NCBI GenBank assembly: GCA_965277595.1 | Contig: CBDIDH010000001.1 | Span: 2,294,001-2,358,000 of the forward strand | Source of the DNA: CBDIDH01 sp965277595 | GTDB taxonomy: Bacteria; Planctomycetota; Planctomycetia; Isosphaerales; Isosphaeraceae | DNA: 64,000 nt | Reading direction: 5' to 3' | Part shown: one piece after another, positions 7,960-17,700 of the stretch | How positions within the stretch are numbered: the stretch's first letter is position 1 | Layout of the letters: every line of letters starts with the position of its first letter | Notes under the pieces: model-generated | Seen by the model: only the letters and a program-made list of their open reading frames with translations | The model's database searches: none | What the model was told of the DNA's origin: nothing | Position numbers and translations under genes: made by a program

Positions 7960-8790
7960 TCAGTTCCGCATCGCCGAATCGCGACGCGAGGCGCGAACGA
8001 GGGTGTCGATCTCGGAGGCGTCGTCGGGCTGAGAGGCAAGATAGTTTTGCAAAGGGACAATGGCTTCGGCGGGGCGATCGAGGCGGAGGTAAAGCATGCC
8101 GAGGTCGCGTTGCTCGCCGGCGGATTCGGGTTCAAGGGCCGCGAGCCGACGCTGGACGGGAAGGGCCGAAGGATAGTCGTGGCCGCGAAGGTAAATCGAC
8201 TTGAGATTGCGGAGCATCCGGGCCACGATGACGGCGGTGGAAGAGGGGGAAAAGTGGTCGTCGGCGAGCGCGACGGGGCGGCCGGCGAGCCTGGAGATTT
8301 GCTTGAGACAGCCGTCGCGGTCGAGCATCACCCCTTCGTGAAAGGGATCGACGAAGACGGGCGACTCCGCAGGGCCGACGCGAAGCATGAAGTGCGCGGG
8401 AAGGTTCAGACCGGCGACGGCAAGGCCAAGGCGCTCGGCGAGGCGCCAGTAGATGAGCGAGAGGGTGATCGGAATGCCCGTCTTGCGGTCGAGGACCTCA
8501 TTAAGATAACTATTGCGCGGGTCGTAATAGTCTGATGTGTTCCCCTGAAAACGCTCCTCGACGAAGAGAATCCAGTTGATCTGGCCGAGAACCTGGCGAG
8601 GACGCTCGACCGATCCGCAACGCTCGCGAGCGCGCACGGCGAGGGCCTCGATCCGATCTTCGTAAGAGGAGGCGTCAAGTTGGGGATAGGCATCGCGCGC
8701 GATCTCCAGCGCGATCTTGATGAGATCGGCGCCGGGATCGGCCCGGAGAAGGCGTTGAAATTCAGGGCTCTCGGCAAAAGGGGATCGCAA
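7960..8790 (-). CDS. SirB1-type transglutaminase-like protein with TPR
   Basis: A 276-aa protein. The N-terminal two thirds match the SirB1/transglutaminase-like family, including 'YYDPRNSYLNEVLDRKTGIP' and 'PAHFMLRV'. The C-terminal part ('LRRDHG' region onward) contains tetratricopeptide-like helices around 'LAALEPESAGEQRDLGMLYL'. Family members are often near release-factor methyltransferase genes; none is next to this one. The start is a TTG at 8790 with GGGAG 8 nt upstream. It is 32 bp from the aldo/keto reductase gene on the same strand, so the two may be co-transcribed. The exact biochemical role of SirB1 proteins is unclear. Confidence 0.82.
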   Translation of the reverse strand: MRSPFAESPEFQRLLRADPGADLIKIALEIARDAYPQLDASSYEDRIEALAVRARERCGSVERPRQVLGQINWILFVEERFQGNTSDYYDPRNSYLNEVLDRKTGIPITLSLIYWRLAERLGLAVAGLNLPAHFMLRVGPAESPVFVDPFHEGVMLDRDGCLKQISRLAGRPVALADDHFSPSSTAVIVARMLRNLKSIYLRGHDYPSALPVQRRLAALEPESAGEQRDLGMLYLRLDRPAEAIVPLQNYLASQPDDASEIDTLVRASRRDSAMRN

Positions 8791-8822
8791 CCGCGTGTCT
8801 CCCGGGAACGCCTTCGAACGAA

Positions 8823-9857
8823 TTAACTCAGGCCCGCGCGATCGCGCGACTGGTGGCGAATCATCCAGCCGGGGTAAAGGGTCGGGGGGGCTGTCAAGGC
8901 GGTCAAGACGTCAAGATCGTCGCTGGGAATCTCAAGGTCGGTCGCGGCGAGGTTGGCGGGGAGTTGTTCGAGGTGGCGGACGCCGATGATCACCGAGGTT
9001 ACCGCCGGGCGGTGCAAGAGCCACTTGATCGCCACGGCGGTCGGGCTTGTGTCGTGCGCGACGGCGATCTCAATGAGGCGTTCGATGACCTCGTAACCCC
9101 GTTCCTTATCGACAGGCGGGAACTGACCGAACTTGCTCGTGGAGAAGCGACTCCCCTCGGGAAGACTCTCCTGGTCGCGTCGATATTTGCCGGTGAGAAA
9201 GCCTCCGGCGAGCGGACTCCAGGGCAGAAGCGCGAGGTTTTCCGACTGGCAGACGGGAATAACTTCGTGCTCGATGTCGCGGCCGACGAGACTGTAATAC
9301 ATCTGGGCGCTGGCATATTTCGCCAGATTGAGCTTTTCGGAAATCCCCAACGATCGGGCGATCTGCCAGGCCGCGAGGTTGCAAAAGCCGATCGAGAGAA
9401 CCTTGCCCGACTGGACCAGAGAATCGAGCGCACGGAGCGTTTCCTCGATCGGGGTCACCGGGTCAAAGCCGTGGATCTGGTAAAGGTCGATCCGGTCGGT
9501 TTCCAGCCGCTTTAACGATGCCTCGCAGGCTCGAACCAGATGATACCGGCTGCAACCGGCGTCGTTCTTTCCCTTGCCCATCACCCCAAACGCCTTGGTG
9601 GCGACGACGAATCGATCTCGAAGACCGCGCAGGGCCTGGCCAAGGATGACCTCGGACTGGCCATCGCTGTAAACGTCGGCCGTGTCGACGAAGTTGATCC
9701 CGGCGTCGAGCGACCGGCCGATAAGACGGGTCGCCATATTCGTATCAATTCCACCAAACCCCCAGCCTTCGCCGAAGGTCATCGTTCCGAGACAAAGCTC
9801 GCTGACCACAACGCCCGAGTTGCCGAGTGGCCGGTATCGCATCGTCGTGAACCTCAT
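8823..9857 (-). CDS. aldo/keto reductase
   Basis: A cytosolic NADPH-dependent oxidoreductase of about 344 aa. Family signatures are present: 'YRPLGNSGVVVSELCLGTMTFGEG' at the N terminus; the catalytic Asp/Tyr region 'NFVDTADVYSDGQSEVILG'; the Lys-bearing 'VVATKAFG'; 'RIDLYQIHGFD'; and the cofactor-binding 'VTSVIIGVRHLEQLPANLAA'. Typical length for the ubiquitous yajO/tas-like AKR group. The ATG at 9857 is preferred, as it begins just before the first beta strand; the longer frame to 9899 adds 14 unconvincing residues. The substrate cannot be inferred. Confidence 0.9.
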   Translation of the reverse strand: MRFTTMRYRPLGNSGVVVSELCLGTMTFGEGWGFGGIDTNMATRLIGRSLDAGINFVDTADVYSDGQSEVILGQALRGLRDRFVVATKAFGVMGKGKNDAGCSRYHLVRACEASLKRLETDRIDLYQIHGFDPVTPIEETLRALDSLVQSGKVLSIGFCNLAAWQIARSLGISEKLNLAKYASAQMYYSLVGRDIEHEVIPVCQSENLALLPWSPLAGGFLTGKYRRDQESLPEGSRFSTSKFGQFPPVDKERGYEVIERLIEIAVAHDTSPTAVAIKWLLHRPAVTSVIIGVRHLEQLPANLAATDLEIPSDDLDVLTALTAPPTLYPGWMIRHQSRDRAGLS

Positions 9858-10231
9858 GCTAGAACCACCCGACCGGGGTCGAAGCGTCGACCCTGGCACC
9901 TCCTTCGTAACGAGTTGTGACCGTTTTCACAAGGCATCGTCACGAAACCTGGGCGATGCCTTCGGAAGGCGGAAGTTTCCAGAAGTCGTCTGGGCCGCGA
10001 ATTTGCCAAGATTACTCCGCATCGCGACGCCCTCGCCTCATCCTGAAAACGTTCCAAAATACAAAAATCGGTTCGCATGAACCGCCAGCGTCTAGCGGAG
10101 AATGGATCCGGCGGGTATCTCCTGAATACCGGCGACCGCCTCGGCCTTCGGCGCCCGACGTGCAGTGCCTTGCGGGCCGGAACGCAAAGGACTATGAAGG
10201 GAAGAGGACCACGACCCACGGAGCCTCGCCG
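9858..10231. other. intergenic region with no recognised gene
   Basis: This 374-bp gap separates two divergent genes and must hold promoters for both. Frames run through it on both strands, but none has a credible start or protein-like composition. I see no RNA gene. Confidence 0.5.
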
Positions 10232-11545
10232 ATGAAGGTCTTGCTCGTTCAACCGTCGCGGATCGAATCCGATGGATCGATCTACAAGAACAAAACACGA
10301 TGGCTTCTGGGCATGACCTTGCCCTATCTCGCCGCCTTGACCCCTTCGGACATTGATGTGAAGATCAAGGACGATCTTTACGAAGACATCACCTTTGATG
10401 AGCCTTGCGACGTCGTCGGCCTGACCTGCATGTCGCATCAGGCGTCCCGAGCGTATCAGATCGCCGATGAGTTCCGCCGTCGCGGCAAAAAAGTCGTCAT
10501 TGGCGGCTTTCACGCCACCCTTGCCGCCGATGAGGCGCTCCAGCATGCCGACGCCGTCGTCGTCGGCGAGGCGGAAGGAGTCTGGCCGCGCGTCCTGGAC
10601 GACCTCGCCTCGGGAACGTCGCAGGGGCGATACGCCGCGAGCACGCTCTCGGACCTGAAAGGCTTGCCCGTCCCTCGATACGACCTGATCGATCTGAAAC
10701 GCTACAAAATTCCCAATCTTCCCGCGCAGACGACGCGGGGCTGTCCGTACGCATGCAGTTATTGCGAGGTGACGCAGGTTTATGGTGCCCGGTTCCGTTA
10801 TCGGCCTCCCGAGGAAGTCGTCGAGGAAGTCAAGACGCTGATGAGGCTGGGACGTCGTCAGTTCGTTTACTTTGTTGATGACATTTTCAACGCACACCGC
10901 AAACATGCCTTCGCCGTGATGGAAGGGCTCAAGAAACTGAACGTCCGTTGGACCTGTCTCTGCACGGCGAACGTCGGCGACGACCCGGAAATGCTCGATT
11001 TGATGAGGGCGAGCGGATGCCTTCATATCAACATCGGCATGGAATCGGTGGTTCCCGAAAGTCTCAAATCGGTGAACAAGAAGCAGAATCACGCCGATCG
11101 CTACAAGGAGCAGTTCGCCGCAATCCGCAAACGTGGGATCGAGTTTTCCTTGAACGTCATGTTCGGCCTTGATGGCGATACCAAGGCAACCTTTGACGCG
11201 ACCGTGGATCGGCTGATTGAGTACAGGGCACCGCTTTCGTTCATGTTCATTCTCTCGCCGCGCGTCGGCTTGAAGATCCGCGACGAACTGATGGCCGAGG
11301 GGCGGATCGATCATAGCGACTGGGAACGTTACCACAGCTATGAAGTGGTCTTTCGTCCCAAGAACATGACTCGCGAGGAGTTGGAAGAGGGGTTCTGGAG
11401 GGCGCAACGGCGGTTTTACTCGCTGGGATCGATGGCGAAACGCCTGCTGATGCCTCCGAATCGGCATACGATTCAGTCGTTGCCATCAAACCTCTTTTTC
11501 CGGTGGGGTGTTAACCGAAAAATCCACCCGTTGACATATTATTGA
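10232..11545 (+). CDS. B12-binding-domain radical SAM protein
   Basis: A protein of about 437 aa. An N-terminal Rossmann-type cobalamin-binding-like domain ('MKVLLVQPSRIE', 'CDVVGLTCMSHQASRAYQIA', 'VVIGGFHATL', 'ADAVVVGEAEGVW') is followed by a radical SAM core. The iron-sulfur motif is 'TRGCPYACSYC' (CxxxCxxC), followed by the SAM-binding 'FVYFVDDIF' and 'HINIGMES'. The classic DxHxxG cobalamin motif is not visible, as in many members of this superfamily. The C terminus ('SLPSNLFFRWGVNRKIHPL') is distinctive. The ATG at 10232 fits with GGAG about 9 nt upstream; the longer frame adds 105 residues of shadow sequence. The substrate is unknown; relatives act in methylation and lipid or cofactor chemistry. 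It converges with the next gene, overlapping its 3' end by 35 bp. Confidence 0.88.
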   Translation: MKVLLVQPSRIESDGSIYKNKTRWLLGMTLPYLAALTPSDIDVKIKDDLYEDITFDEPCDVVGLTCMSHQASRAYQIADEFRRRGKKVVIGGFHATLAADEALQHADAVVVGEAEGVWPRVLDDLASGTSQGRYAASTLSDLKGLPVPRYDLIDLKRYKIPNLPAQTTRGCPYACSYCEVTQVYGARFRYRPPEEVVEEVKTLMRLGRRQFVYFVDDIFNAHRKHAFAVMEGLKKLNVRWTCLCTANVGDDPEMLDLMRASGCLHINIGMESVVPESLKSVNKKQNHADRYKEQFAAIRKRGIEFSLNVMFGLDGDTKATFDATVDRLIEYRAPLSFMFILSPRVGLKIRDELMAEGRIDHSDWERYHSYEVVFRPKNMTREELEEGFWRAQRRFYSLGSMAKRLLMPPNRHTIQSLPSNLFFRWGVNRKIHPLTYY

Positions 11546-13001
11546 TCGCCGCCCGACAGGCGACCCCGGCGCGGAGCATGGTTTCCATCGAGGCGAAGAC
11601 CTCGGACCAGTCTCCCAGTCGGTTTTGTCGGAAAAGGCGAAGGCTTGGGTACCAGGGGCTATCGGTCCGGTCGGTCATCCAACGCCAGTCGGGGCCGACG
11701 GGCAACGCCACCCATGTCGGAACGCCGAGAGCGCCGGCGAGATGGGCGATCGGGGCATCGTTGGTGATCAACAGGTCAACGGCGGGCAGCATCGCGGCGA
11801 TCTCGGGATAGGTCGAAAGGCTGCGATCAAGTCTCGTACCGAAGTTTATATAAGGAAATTCAACCTTATCTTGATCGTTCTGAGCCGAGATCAGGGAAGC
11901 CCCGTTCACGTCGGCGATCTTGCGAAAGGCATCGGTTGGAAGGGAGCGTCGGTCGGCGGGGCCGCCGTGGTGGATGGCGACCTTGTAGTCACCCGGCAAG
12001 GCGGCGATCTCGGCGGCCCAAGTCGCGGCGAGGTCGGGGTCGGGCCGGAGATAGGGAATGGTGAGCATGTCTGCCGGAGTCAGTCGCAAGAGACCGGGCA
12101 AGGTCACAAGATGAGAATGAAAATCGATGGATTCGCCGATGGAATCGAGATCGGAAATGACCCGTTCGACGCCTTCGGCCGTTGAGAGCAGGGGGGCGAC
12201 GTCGGCCGGGCAGGCGAGAAGGACGCGAATGCCGTCCTTTTTCAGAGACGCGGCGAAGCGTACCAAAAGGAACGAATCGCCCGGATCACGATCGGCGATG
12301 AGGAGCAGGGTTTTCCCGGGGATCGGCTCGCCGTCCCAGGAGGGACCAAGGTCCGGGAGGGGAGGAAAACCGCCGTCGACCTTGAGCCGCAAGGCAAGGT
12401 CGGACCAGGCATCGGCGTGACCGAGCGCGAGCCGGGCCTCGGCCCAGGCGAGCCGGACGGCGGGGTTGTCGGGCTCGGCTTTCAAGGCCCGGCTGAAGGT
12501 GGTCAGAGCCTCGCCGCGACGCCCCTGGTGGTTCAAGATCGTCGCCAGGATCGCCAGTGCGCCGGGGAAATCCGCGGCAAGGGCCAGCGCCCGGCGTGCC
12601 GAGGTCTCGGCCTCGCCAAACTGGCCGAGGCGGTCGAGAGCCCGGGCCATTCCCAGTTGGATCGCCGGATGATCGGGGGCTTTGAGAAGAAAATCGACGG
12701 CGCTCGCGGGGTCGTCGAGGTGCGAGAGGGCGATTCCAATCAGAGCCCTTGCGTCACGCTGAGCGGGATCGCGGTCGAGGATCGTGTGACAGAGGCGTTC
12801 AACCTCCGCGTAGCGCCCCTGCCAGTGGCGGGCCTCGGCCAGGCCGAGAAGGTCATCGATCGCGGCATCTTGTCGGCCCGAAATGGCCTGTTCGAAGTGG
12901 TCCGCGGCTGCGTCGAAGCGACCATCGCGGAGCGCCTCGCGACCGAGCTTGGATGCGTGGGCACGGTCCGGCAAGACCGGGAGGCCATCGGCGTGGGTCA
13001 T
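11511..13001 (-). CDS. TPR protein fused to GT9-like glycosyltransferase domain
   Basis: About 496 aa from the ATG at 13001. Roughly residues 15-200 are tetratricopeptide repeats ('GREALRDGRFDAAADHFEQA', 'LGQFGEAETSARRALALAAD', 'GRRGEALTTFSRALKAEPDN'). The remainder resembles the C-terminal GT-B domain of heptosyltransferase-like (GT9) proteins: 'LLLIADRDPGDSFLLVRFAA', 'YKVAIHHGGPADRRSL', and the characteristic 'LLITNDAPIAHLAGALGVPT' ending in 'WRWMTDRTDSPWYPSLRLFR'. This TPR-GT fusion is common in Proteobacteria and Planctomycetes, usually tied to protein or surface glycosylation. An extension to 13082 is possible; no strong ribosome binding site decides it. Confidence 0.85.
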   Translation of the reverse strand: MTHADGLPVLPDRAHASKLGREALRDGRFDAAADHFEQAISGRQDAAIDDLLGLAEARHWQGRYAEVERLCHTILDRDPAQRDARALIGIALSHLDDPASAVDFLLKAPDHPAIQLGMARALDRLGQFGEAETSARRALALAADFPGALAILATILNHQGRRGEALTTFSRALKAEPDNPAVRLAWAEARLALGHADAWSDLALRLKVDGGFPPLPDLGPSWDGEPIPGKTLLLIADRDPGDSFLLVRFAASLKKDGIRVLLACPADVAPLLSTAEGVERVISDLDSIGESIDFHSHLVTLPGLLRLTPADMLTIPYLRPDPDLAATWAAEIAALPGDYKVAIHHGGPADRRSLPTDAFRKIADVNGASLISAQNDQDKVEFPYINFGTRLDRSLSTYPEIAAMLPAVDLLITNDAPIAHLAGALGVPTWVALPVGPDWRWMTDRTDSPWYPSLRLFRQNRLGDWSEVFASMETMLRAGVACRAAINNMSTGGFFG

Positions 13002-13199
13002 CGTGGTCGTGCCAGCCGGGCGGTCGGCTGCCTCGGGTTCAGGACGGTTTGGCGAAGATTTTATCCAGGTGCCGCAACCCACGTGCCGTCAACCTGCCGG
13101 GCTTACGTTCGACATTCGAGGTTCACTTATGTTATGAGTCAGGAGACGTGGAAACGCCCGCCGATCGTTGTCCCGAAGATCAGGAAGAGGACTCGCTTC

Positions 13200-14522
13200 A
13201 TGCTCCGTTATTCCACAGGTCTCGCGGTCGTCGTGGCACTTGGTCTTTTGAACTGCGTGGAGACTCGGGCCGGCGAACTCTCCAGCACGGAAAAACGTAT
13301 CCTGGAGTTCATCGAGGCGCACCGCGTTGAGCCCATCGCGTTGATTGAAAAGGTGGTGAATATCCCGAGCCAGACCAACAACCTGGCGGGGGTCCGTGAG
13401 GTCGGCAAGGTCTTTGAGGAGGAATTCGCAAAATCGGGATTCGCGGCGCGCTGGGAGAACGTGCCCAGGGCGATGAACCGGGCCGGTCATATGATCGCGG
13501 AGCATCCGGGCAAGCTCGGCAAGCGCGTCCTGCTGATCGGTCATCTTGATACGGTGCTCGAAGGAAAGGCGTTTCAGCGCGAGACCGACAGGCCGAACCA
13601 TGCCCGGGGGAATGGAACGGTCGACATGAAGGGGGGCGACGTGATCATGCTCTATGCGCTGAAGGCATTGAACGAGGCCGGGTCGCTGGAAGATCGGCAG
13701 GTTTCGGTGATCCTGACGGGCGACGAGGAATCGGCGGGGACGCCGATCGACCTGAGCCGGGCCTCGATGCGGGCGCTGGCGAAATCGAGTGACGTCGCCC
13801 TTGCGTTTGAAGCGGCCGACGGACAGACGGCGACGGTTGCCCGACGCGGGGTTGGCTCTTGGGCGTTAAGGGTGAAGGCAAGGCCGGGGCATTCGTCGGG
13901 AATCTTTCGCGAGGAATCGGGCGCGGGGGCGATTTATGAGTTCGCGCGAATTCTCGATGAGTTTCGCCGCGAGCTTTCCGGGCAAAAAGGACTGACGATC
14001 AATTCAAGTCTCACGCTGGGCGGGACCAAGATCGAGCACGAATCGGGGGCGAACAACGGAGGGGCCGAGGGGAAGACGAATGTGATTCCGGGCGAGGCGT
14101 TCGCGCACGGTGATTTCCGGTTTCTGTCCGATGCGCAGGCCGATGCCGCCGAGGCGGCGATGCGCGCGATCGTGGCGCGGAGCCTGCCGAGAACCTCGGC
14201 CGCGATCGAGTTTGAACGCGAGTATCCGGCGATGGCGCCGACGCCGGGAAATTACGCGGTGCTTGGCGTTCTCGATCAGGTGAGTCGCGATTTGAACCTG
14301 GGCGGAATCGTCGCCTTTGACCCGATCCTCCGAGGAGCCGGGGATATTTCCTTCGCCGCGCCTTTTGTCGATGGCCTGGATGGCCTGGGGGCTCATGGCT
14401 CAAGATCGCACACGCCGGACGAGTGGATGGATCTCGATTCCGTTCCCGACCAGATCCGCCGCGCGGCGCTTTTAATTCATCGGCTCGTCCACGAGGAGCG
14501 AGCGGCCGAAAAACCGAAATGA
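13200..14522 (+). CDS. secreted M20 family metallopeptidase (glutamate carboxypeptidase-like)
   Basis: About 440 aa. A signal peptide ('LRYSTGLAVVVALGLLNCVE') is followed by an M20 fold. Metal-binding and catalytic segments are recognisable: 'VLLIGHLDTVLE' (H and D), 'GNGTVDMKGGDVIMLYALKA' (bridging Asp), 'VILTGDEESAGTP' (catalytic Glu pair) and 'AHGSRSHTPDEWMDL' (C-terminal His). A dimerisation-domain His is plausible in 'KARPGHSSGIF'. It most resembles CPG2-type exopeptidases that remove glutamate or similar residues. The start is chosen at 13200 because GGAAGAGG sits about 10 nt upstream and the signal peptide begins there; the frame runs open for 800 bp upstream only because it shadows the opposite-strand TPR gene. 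Confidence 0.92.
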   Translation: MLRYSTGLAVVVALGLLNCVETRAGELSSTEKRILEFIEAHRVEPIALIEKVVNIPSQTNNLAGVREVGKVFEEEFAKSGFAARWENVPRAMNRAGHMIAEHPGKLGKRVLLIGHLDTVLEGKAFQRETDRPNHARGNGTVDMKGGDVIMLYALKALNEAGSLEDRQVSVILTGDEESAGTPIDLSRASMRALAKSSDVALAFEAADGQTATVARRGVGSWALRVKARPGHSSGIFREESGAGAIYEFARILDEFRRELSGQKGLTINSSLTLGGTKIEHESGANNGGAEGKTNVIPGEAFAHGDFRFLSDAQADAAEAAMRAIVARSLPRTSAAIEFEREYPAMAPTPGNYAVLGVLDQVSRDLNLGGIVAFDPILRGAGDISFAAPFVDGLDGLGAHGSRSHTPDEWMDLDSVPDQIRRAALLIHRLVHEERAAEKPK

Positions 14523-14537
14523 GCATGTTTTTGAAAG

Positions 14538-14714
14538 CTATCCCCGGCCCCCTTCGCAACAGGTCTCGCAGATCGTCCGGCATCGAGTGCAGATGAGCTT
14601 GGCGCGGATCTCGGTGAGTCGACCGCCGCGGACGGGGCAGGACCGCGTTTGCGGCGTCGGCTCAGGATCAGGGTCGGAGCGCGACTTGTCCTTGGTCTTG
14701 GAAGATTTTGGCAA
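14538..14714 (-). CDS. small CxxC-rich protein (58 aa)
   Basis: A short frame read from a TTG at 14714, with GGAG 7 nt upstream. The N-terminal half is polar and charged ('KSSKTKDKSRSDPDPEPT'). The C-terminal half, 'SCPVRGGRLTEIRAKLICT' followed by 'RCRTICETCCEGGRG', holds C-x2-C, C-x2-C and an extra Cys, which looks like a small zinc- or iron-binding knuckle. I recall similar 'AKLxCxRCxxICETCCEGG' tails in planctomycete hypotheticals, but could not check. It begins 25 bp after the stop of the large heme-binding gene on the same strand, so is probably co-transcribed. The start codon is uncertain; a longer frame overlaps the upstream gene. Confidence 0.6.
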   Translation of the reverse strand: MPKSSKTKDKSRSDPDPEPTPQTRSCPVRGGRLTEIRAKLICTRCRTICETCCEGGRG

Positions 14715-14739
14715 CGTCCAACTCCGCGTTGTTGAAAAA

Positions 14740-17700
14740 TTATTTGCCGCCGATAACCCGGGCGCGGGCGGGTGAGTCGGGCAGATCGTCGAGCGCGCAG
14801 CGTAAGCCAACGGTCCGGGCGCCAAGGTTCACGGCGAGCGTCAGGGTGTGCAAGCCGGCGGCCAGGTCGAGGTCGATTGTCTCGCGAGGCTCGACCGACG
14901 TGCCATCGACCCAGACAGAAAGCCCCAGGGCTGAATTGAGCGAGAGCCGGACGCGGCCGGGCGTGGTGGCCTCAACCTGACACCGGGCAAAGGCGGTCCG
15001 GCCGACCTCCGCACCGGACCCTTTCGGGCCGTTGAGGGTGATCACGGGGAGGTCGGAGAGTGGCAAAAGGCCAGAGACCTCGGTATACGCGGGCAACCAC
15101 GTCAGCGCCGCGCTGTCTGAGGAACCATAGCCGGTGCCGCCGGTCTTGGCGACGGTTTGCAGGCCCCAGCGGTGAAGTTCGGTGTACGCCGATCGAGTCG
15201 GTTCAAGCACCTGCCAGCGTCGGACGAGCCGGGCCTTGCTCACGGAATACGGGCCAATTTTGCCAAGTTCCGAGAGGAAGCGGAGCAAATCGACAACCTC
15301 TCCGCGCGTGAGTGGTTCGATCAGGCCGGCGGGCATGAGCGAGCCACCGGGCTTTTGTTCCTCGACGGTGGAGAGCGGGATGACCATCTCGCGGTCGTCG
15401 GCGTTGCGGAGGACCAGTTCACCATTGTTCTGGCGGACCTTGATGCCCGAGACGACCTGACCGTCATTCAGGGCGACGACGACGGAATGATAGTTTTCCT
15501 TGATCGCCTTGCTCGGCTCCAGCAGCGAGTCGAGCAGGTAATCAACGGGTGCGCTGGCGCCGATGCTTTCCAGGCTCGGGCCAACCTGACCCCCAGCGCC
15601 GGCGATGGCGTGGCAGGTTAAACACCGGTTTTCCTTGCGTCGAAAAACGCCTTCGCCTCGAACGGGATCGCCCTGAGTCGTCGCGGCGGCGAGGATCGAT
15701 TGTTTCTCGGCCTCGGTGAGTGGTTTGGGGGCTTTGCCCAGGGAACCGGATCTTCGAATCGCGGCGGCGAGCGCCTCGTTGTCTCGGGCCGGACGAAGGG
15801 CGAGCTTGGCGACGTCGGCCGAAAGGGTCTTGCCCGCGAGCGCTTCGGCCAGGGCAGGGGGGCCGTTTTTGAGGCGGACGAAACGGGCAACGAGGTCTTC
15901 GGCCTCGGCGGGATCGTTCGAGCGCGCCAGGCGATCGGCGGCGAGACGGGCGGCGTCTTTGGGATCGATCGAGGCGAGAGCGCCGAGGGCGGCGAGCCGA
16001 GCACCGCGCGGGGATTTATCGCCCGCGAGGCGTTCGAGGGTTGTTCGGGTGCGTGGTCCGCCGAGATCGTTGAGGGCATCGACCGCGGCCTGGCGGAGAC
16101 TTTCGGGGGTCTCGGCGGCTCCGGCTAGCGCGTCGAGGCGGTCGCGAGCGGGTTCGAGCTTCCAGGCTCCCGATGCCTGCGCCGCCGCGGCGCGAAGAGG
16201 CTCATCGGGCGAATCGAAGAGCGCGAGAAGGCGATTGAGATCCTCTTTGGGCCGAGCCTTACGCTGGCGGGCCGCCTTGACGAGACCGTTCAAAAGGGCC
16301 ACGCGTCGAGCCGCGGGGAGAGGGCCGGGGCTCACGGCGAGTTCGAAAACACCGGCCAACTCGCGGGGCTGGCCGAGCGTCGCGACAAGGTTCAGGGCCT
16401 CTTCCTCACGCTCGGGGGGGATCGAACCGGAGTGGATCGCGGCGAGCAAGGGCTTGACGACGTCGGAGGTGCCGACCGACGCGAGGGCGAAGATCAGATG
16501 CGTGGGGTTTCCGCCGAGGGGATTCTTGCCGGCCAAGACTTCGGGGAGCCACTGCGGGCGAAGGTCGCGGGCGGTCAGCCAGAGGGCATAATCGAGGAAT
16601 CGGTCGACAGGTTTGTCGAGGGCGTTGAGGGCAACCGCGGCCGATCGAGGGTCGGGAATATGAGCCAGAGCGCGGACGGCTTCGAGACGGACCCGGGGAT
16701 TCTCGTCAATGGCGAGAGGCGTTAGGAGGTCAACCGGTTTCGAGAGGCGGTCGTGCCAGTGGCTCGCGACGCGAACGGCGGCGGCCCGGATGCGCGGGTC
16801 GGTCGACTGGAGAAGCTTTTGGAGAAGGTCAGGCTCGACGATGTCGAGGCTCTGGTAGGTCCACAGCGCTTCGAGACGCTGGTGATCGCCTTCGGGAGTT
16901 TTGGGGTCGAGGGTCTTGACCCAGGCGGTCAAGGGCGGGATCACATCCTTCGGGCCGCGTTCCTTGAGGACGCGTTTGGCCTGCTGGCGGGTCCAGTCCT
17001 CGGGAGCCTTGAGGGCGTCAAGCAAGGCGGGAACCGGGGCGTTGACGAGCTTGGGACGTTCGACGAGGGGGCGATTTTTGGCGGTCACGCGCCAGATCCG
17101 GCCTCGGGTGTGGTCGCGGCGGGGGTCGCGGAAATCGACCTCGCCGTGCTGGATGATCGGGTTATACCAGTCGGCAATATATATGGCGCCATCGGGGCCC
17201 ATCTTGACATCGATCGGCCGGAAGGCGACGTGTCGGGTGCGGATCAGTTCGGGCTGTTCGCGCGACGAGAACCCCGCGCCGTCGTCGGAAATCACGTACC
17301 GGCAGACGCGATTGCCGCGGAAGTCGTTGGTGAGCAAATTCCCCCGCCACGACTCGGGAACGTGTCGGCCGCTGATGACTTCCAGGCCGCAATCCTTGGG
17401 ACTGCCGGGGTTGAGACCGGGCAAAACGCGAACAGCGTCGGGCGCCGTGAAGTAATAAGCGCCGGGGAGTGCGTAGTTGATCCCCTCGCCGCCGGCGCCA
17501 TCGGTCAGGAACGACTGGCCGAAGCGGTCAAAGGCGTGCCCCCAGGGGTTTACGAGACCGCGAATGAAGACTTCGAGTCCCATCGTCTCGGGTCGAAACT
17601 CCCAGACGCCGCCGCCGCCGAGACGCCGGACCCCGTGAGGCGTTTCAATATGGCTGTGAATATAGATCGACTGATTAAAATAAAGTTGGCCGTCGAAACC

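Noticed and set aside
9854..11467. 537-aa open frame on the minus strand
   Set aside because: It is fully antisense to the radical SAM gene, which has clear motifs; the minus frame has no family features and a composition typical of high-GC shadows.
12417..13199. N-terminal 261 residues of a long frame joined to the M20 peptidase
   Set aside because: They overlap the TPR/GT9-like gene on the other strand and precede a proper signal peptide with its own ribosome site.
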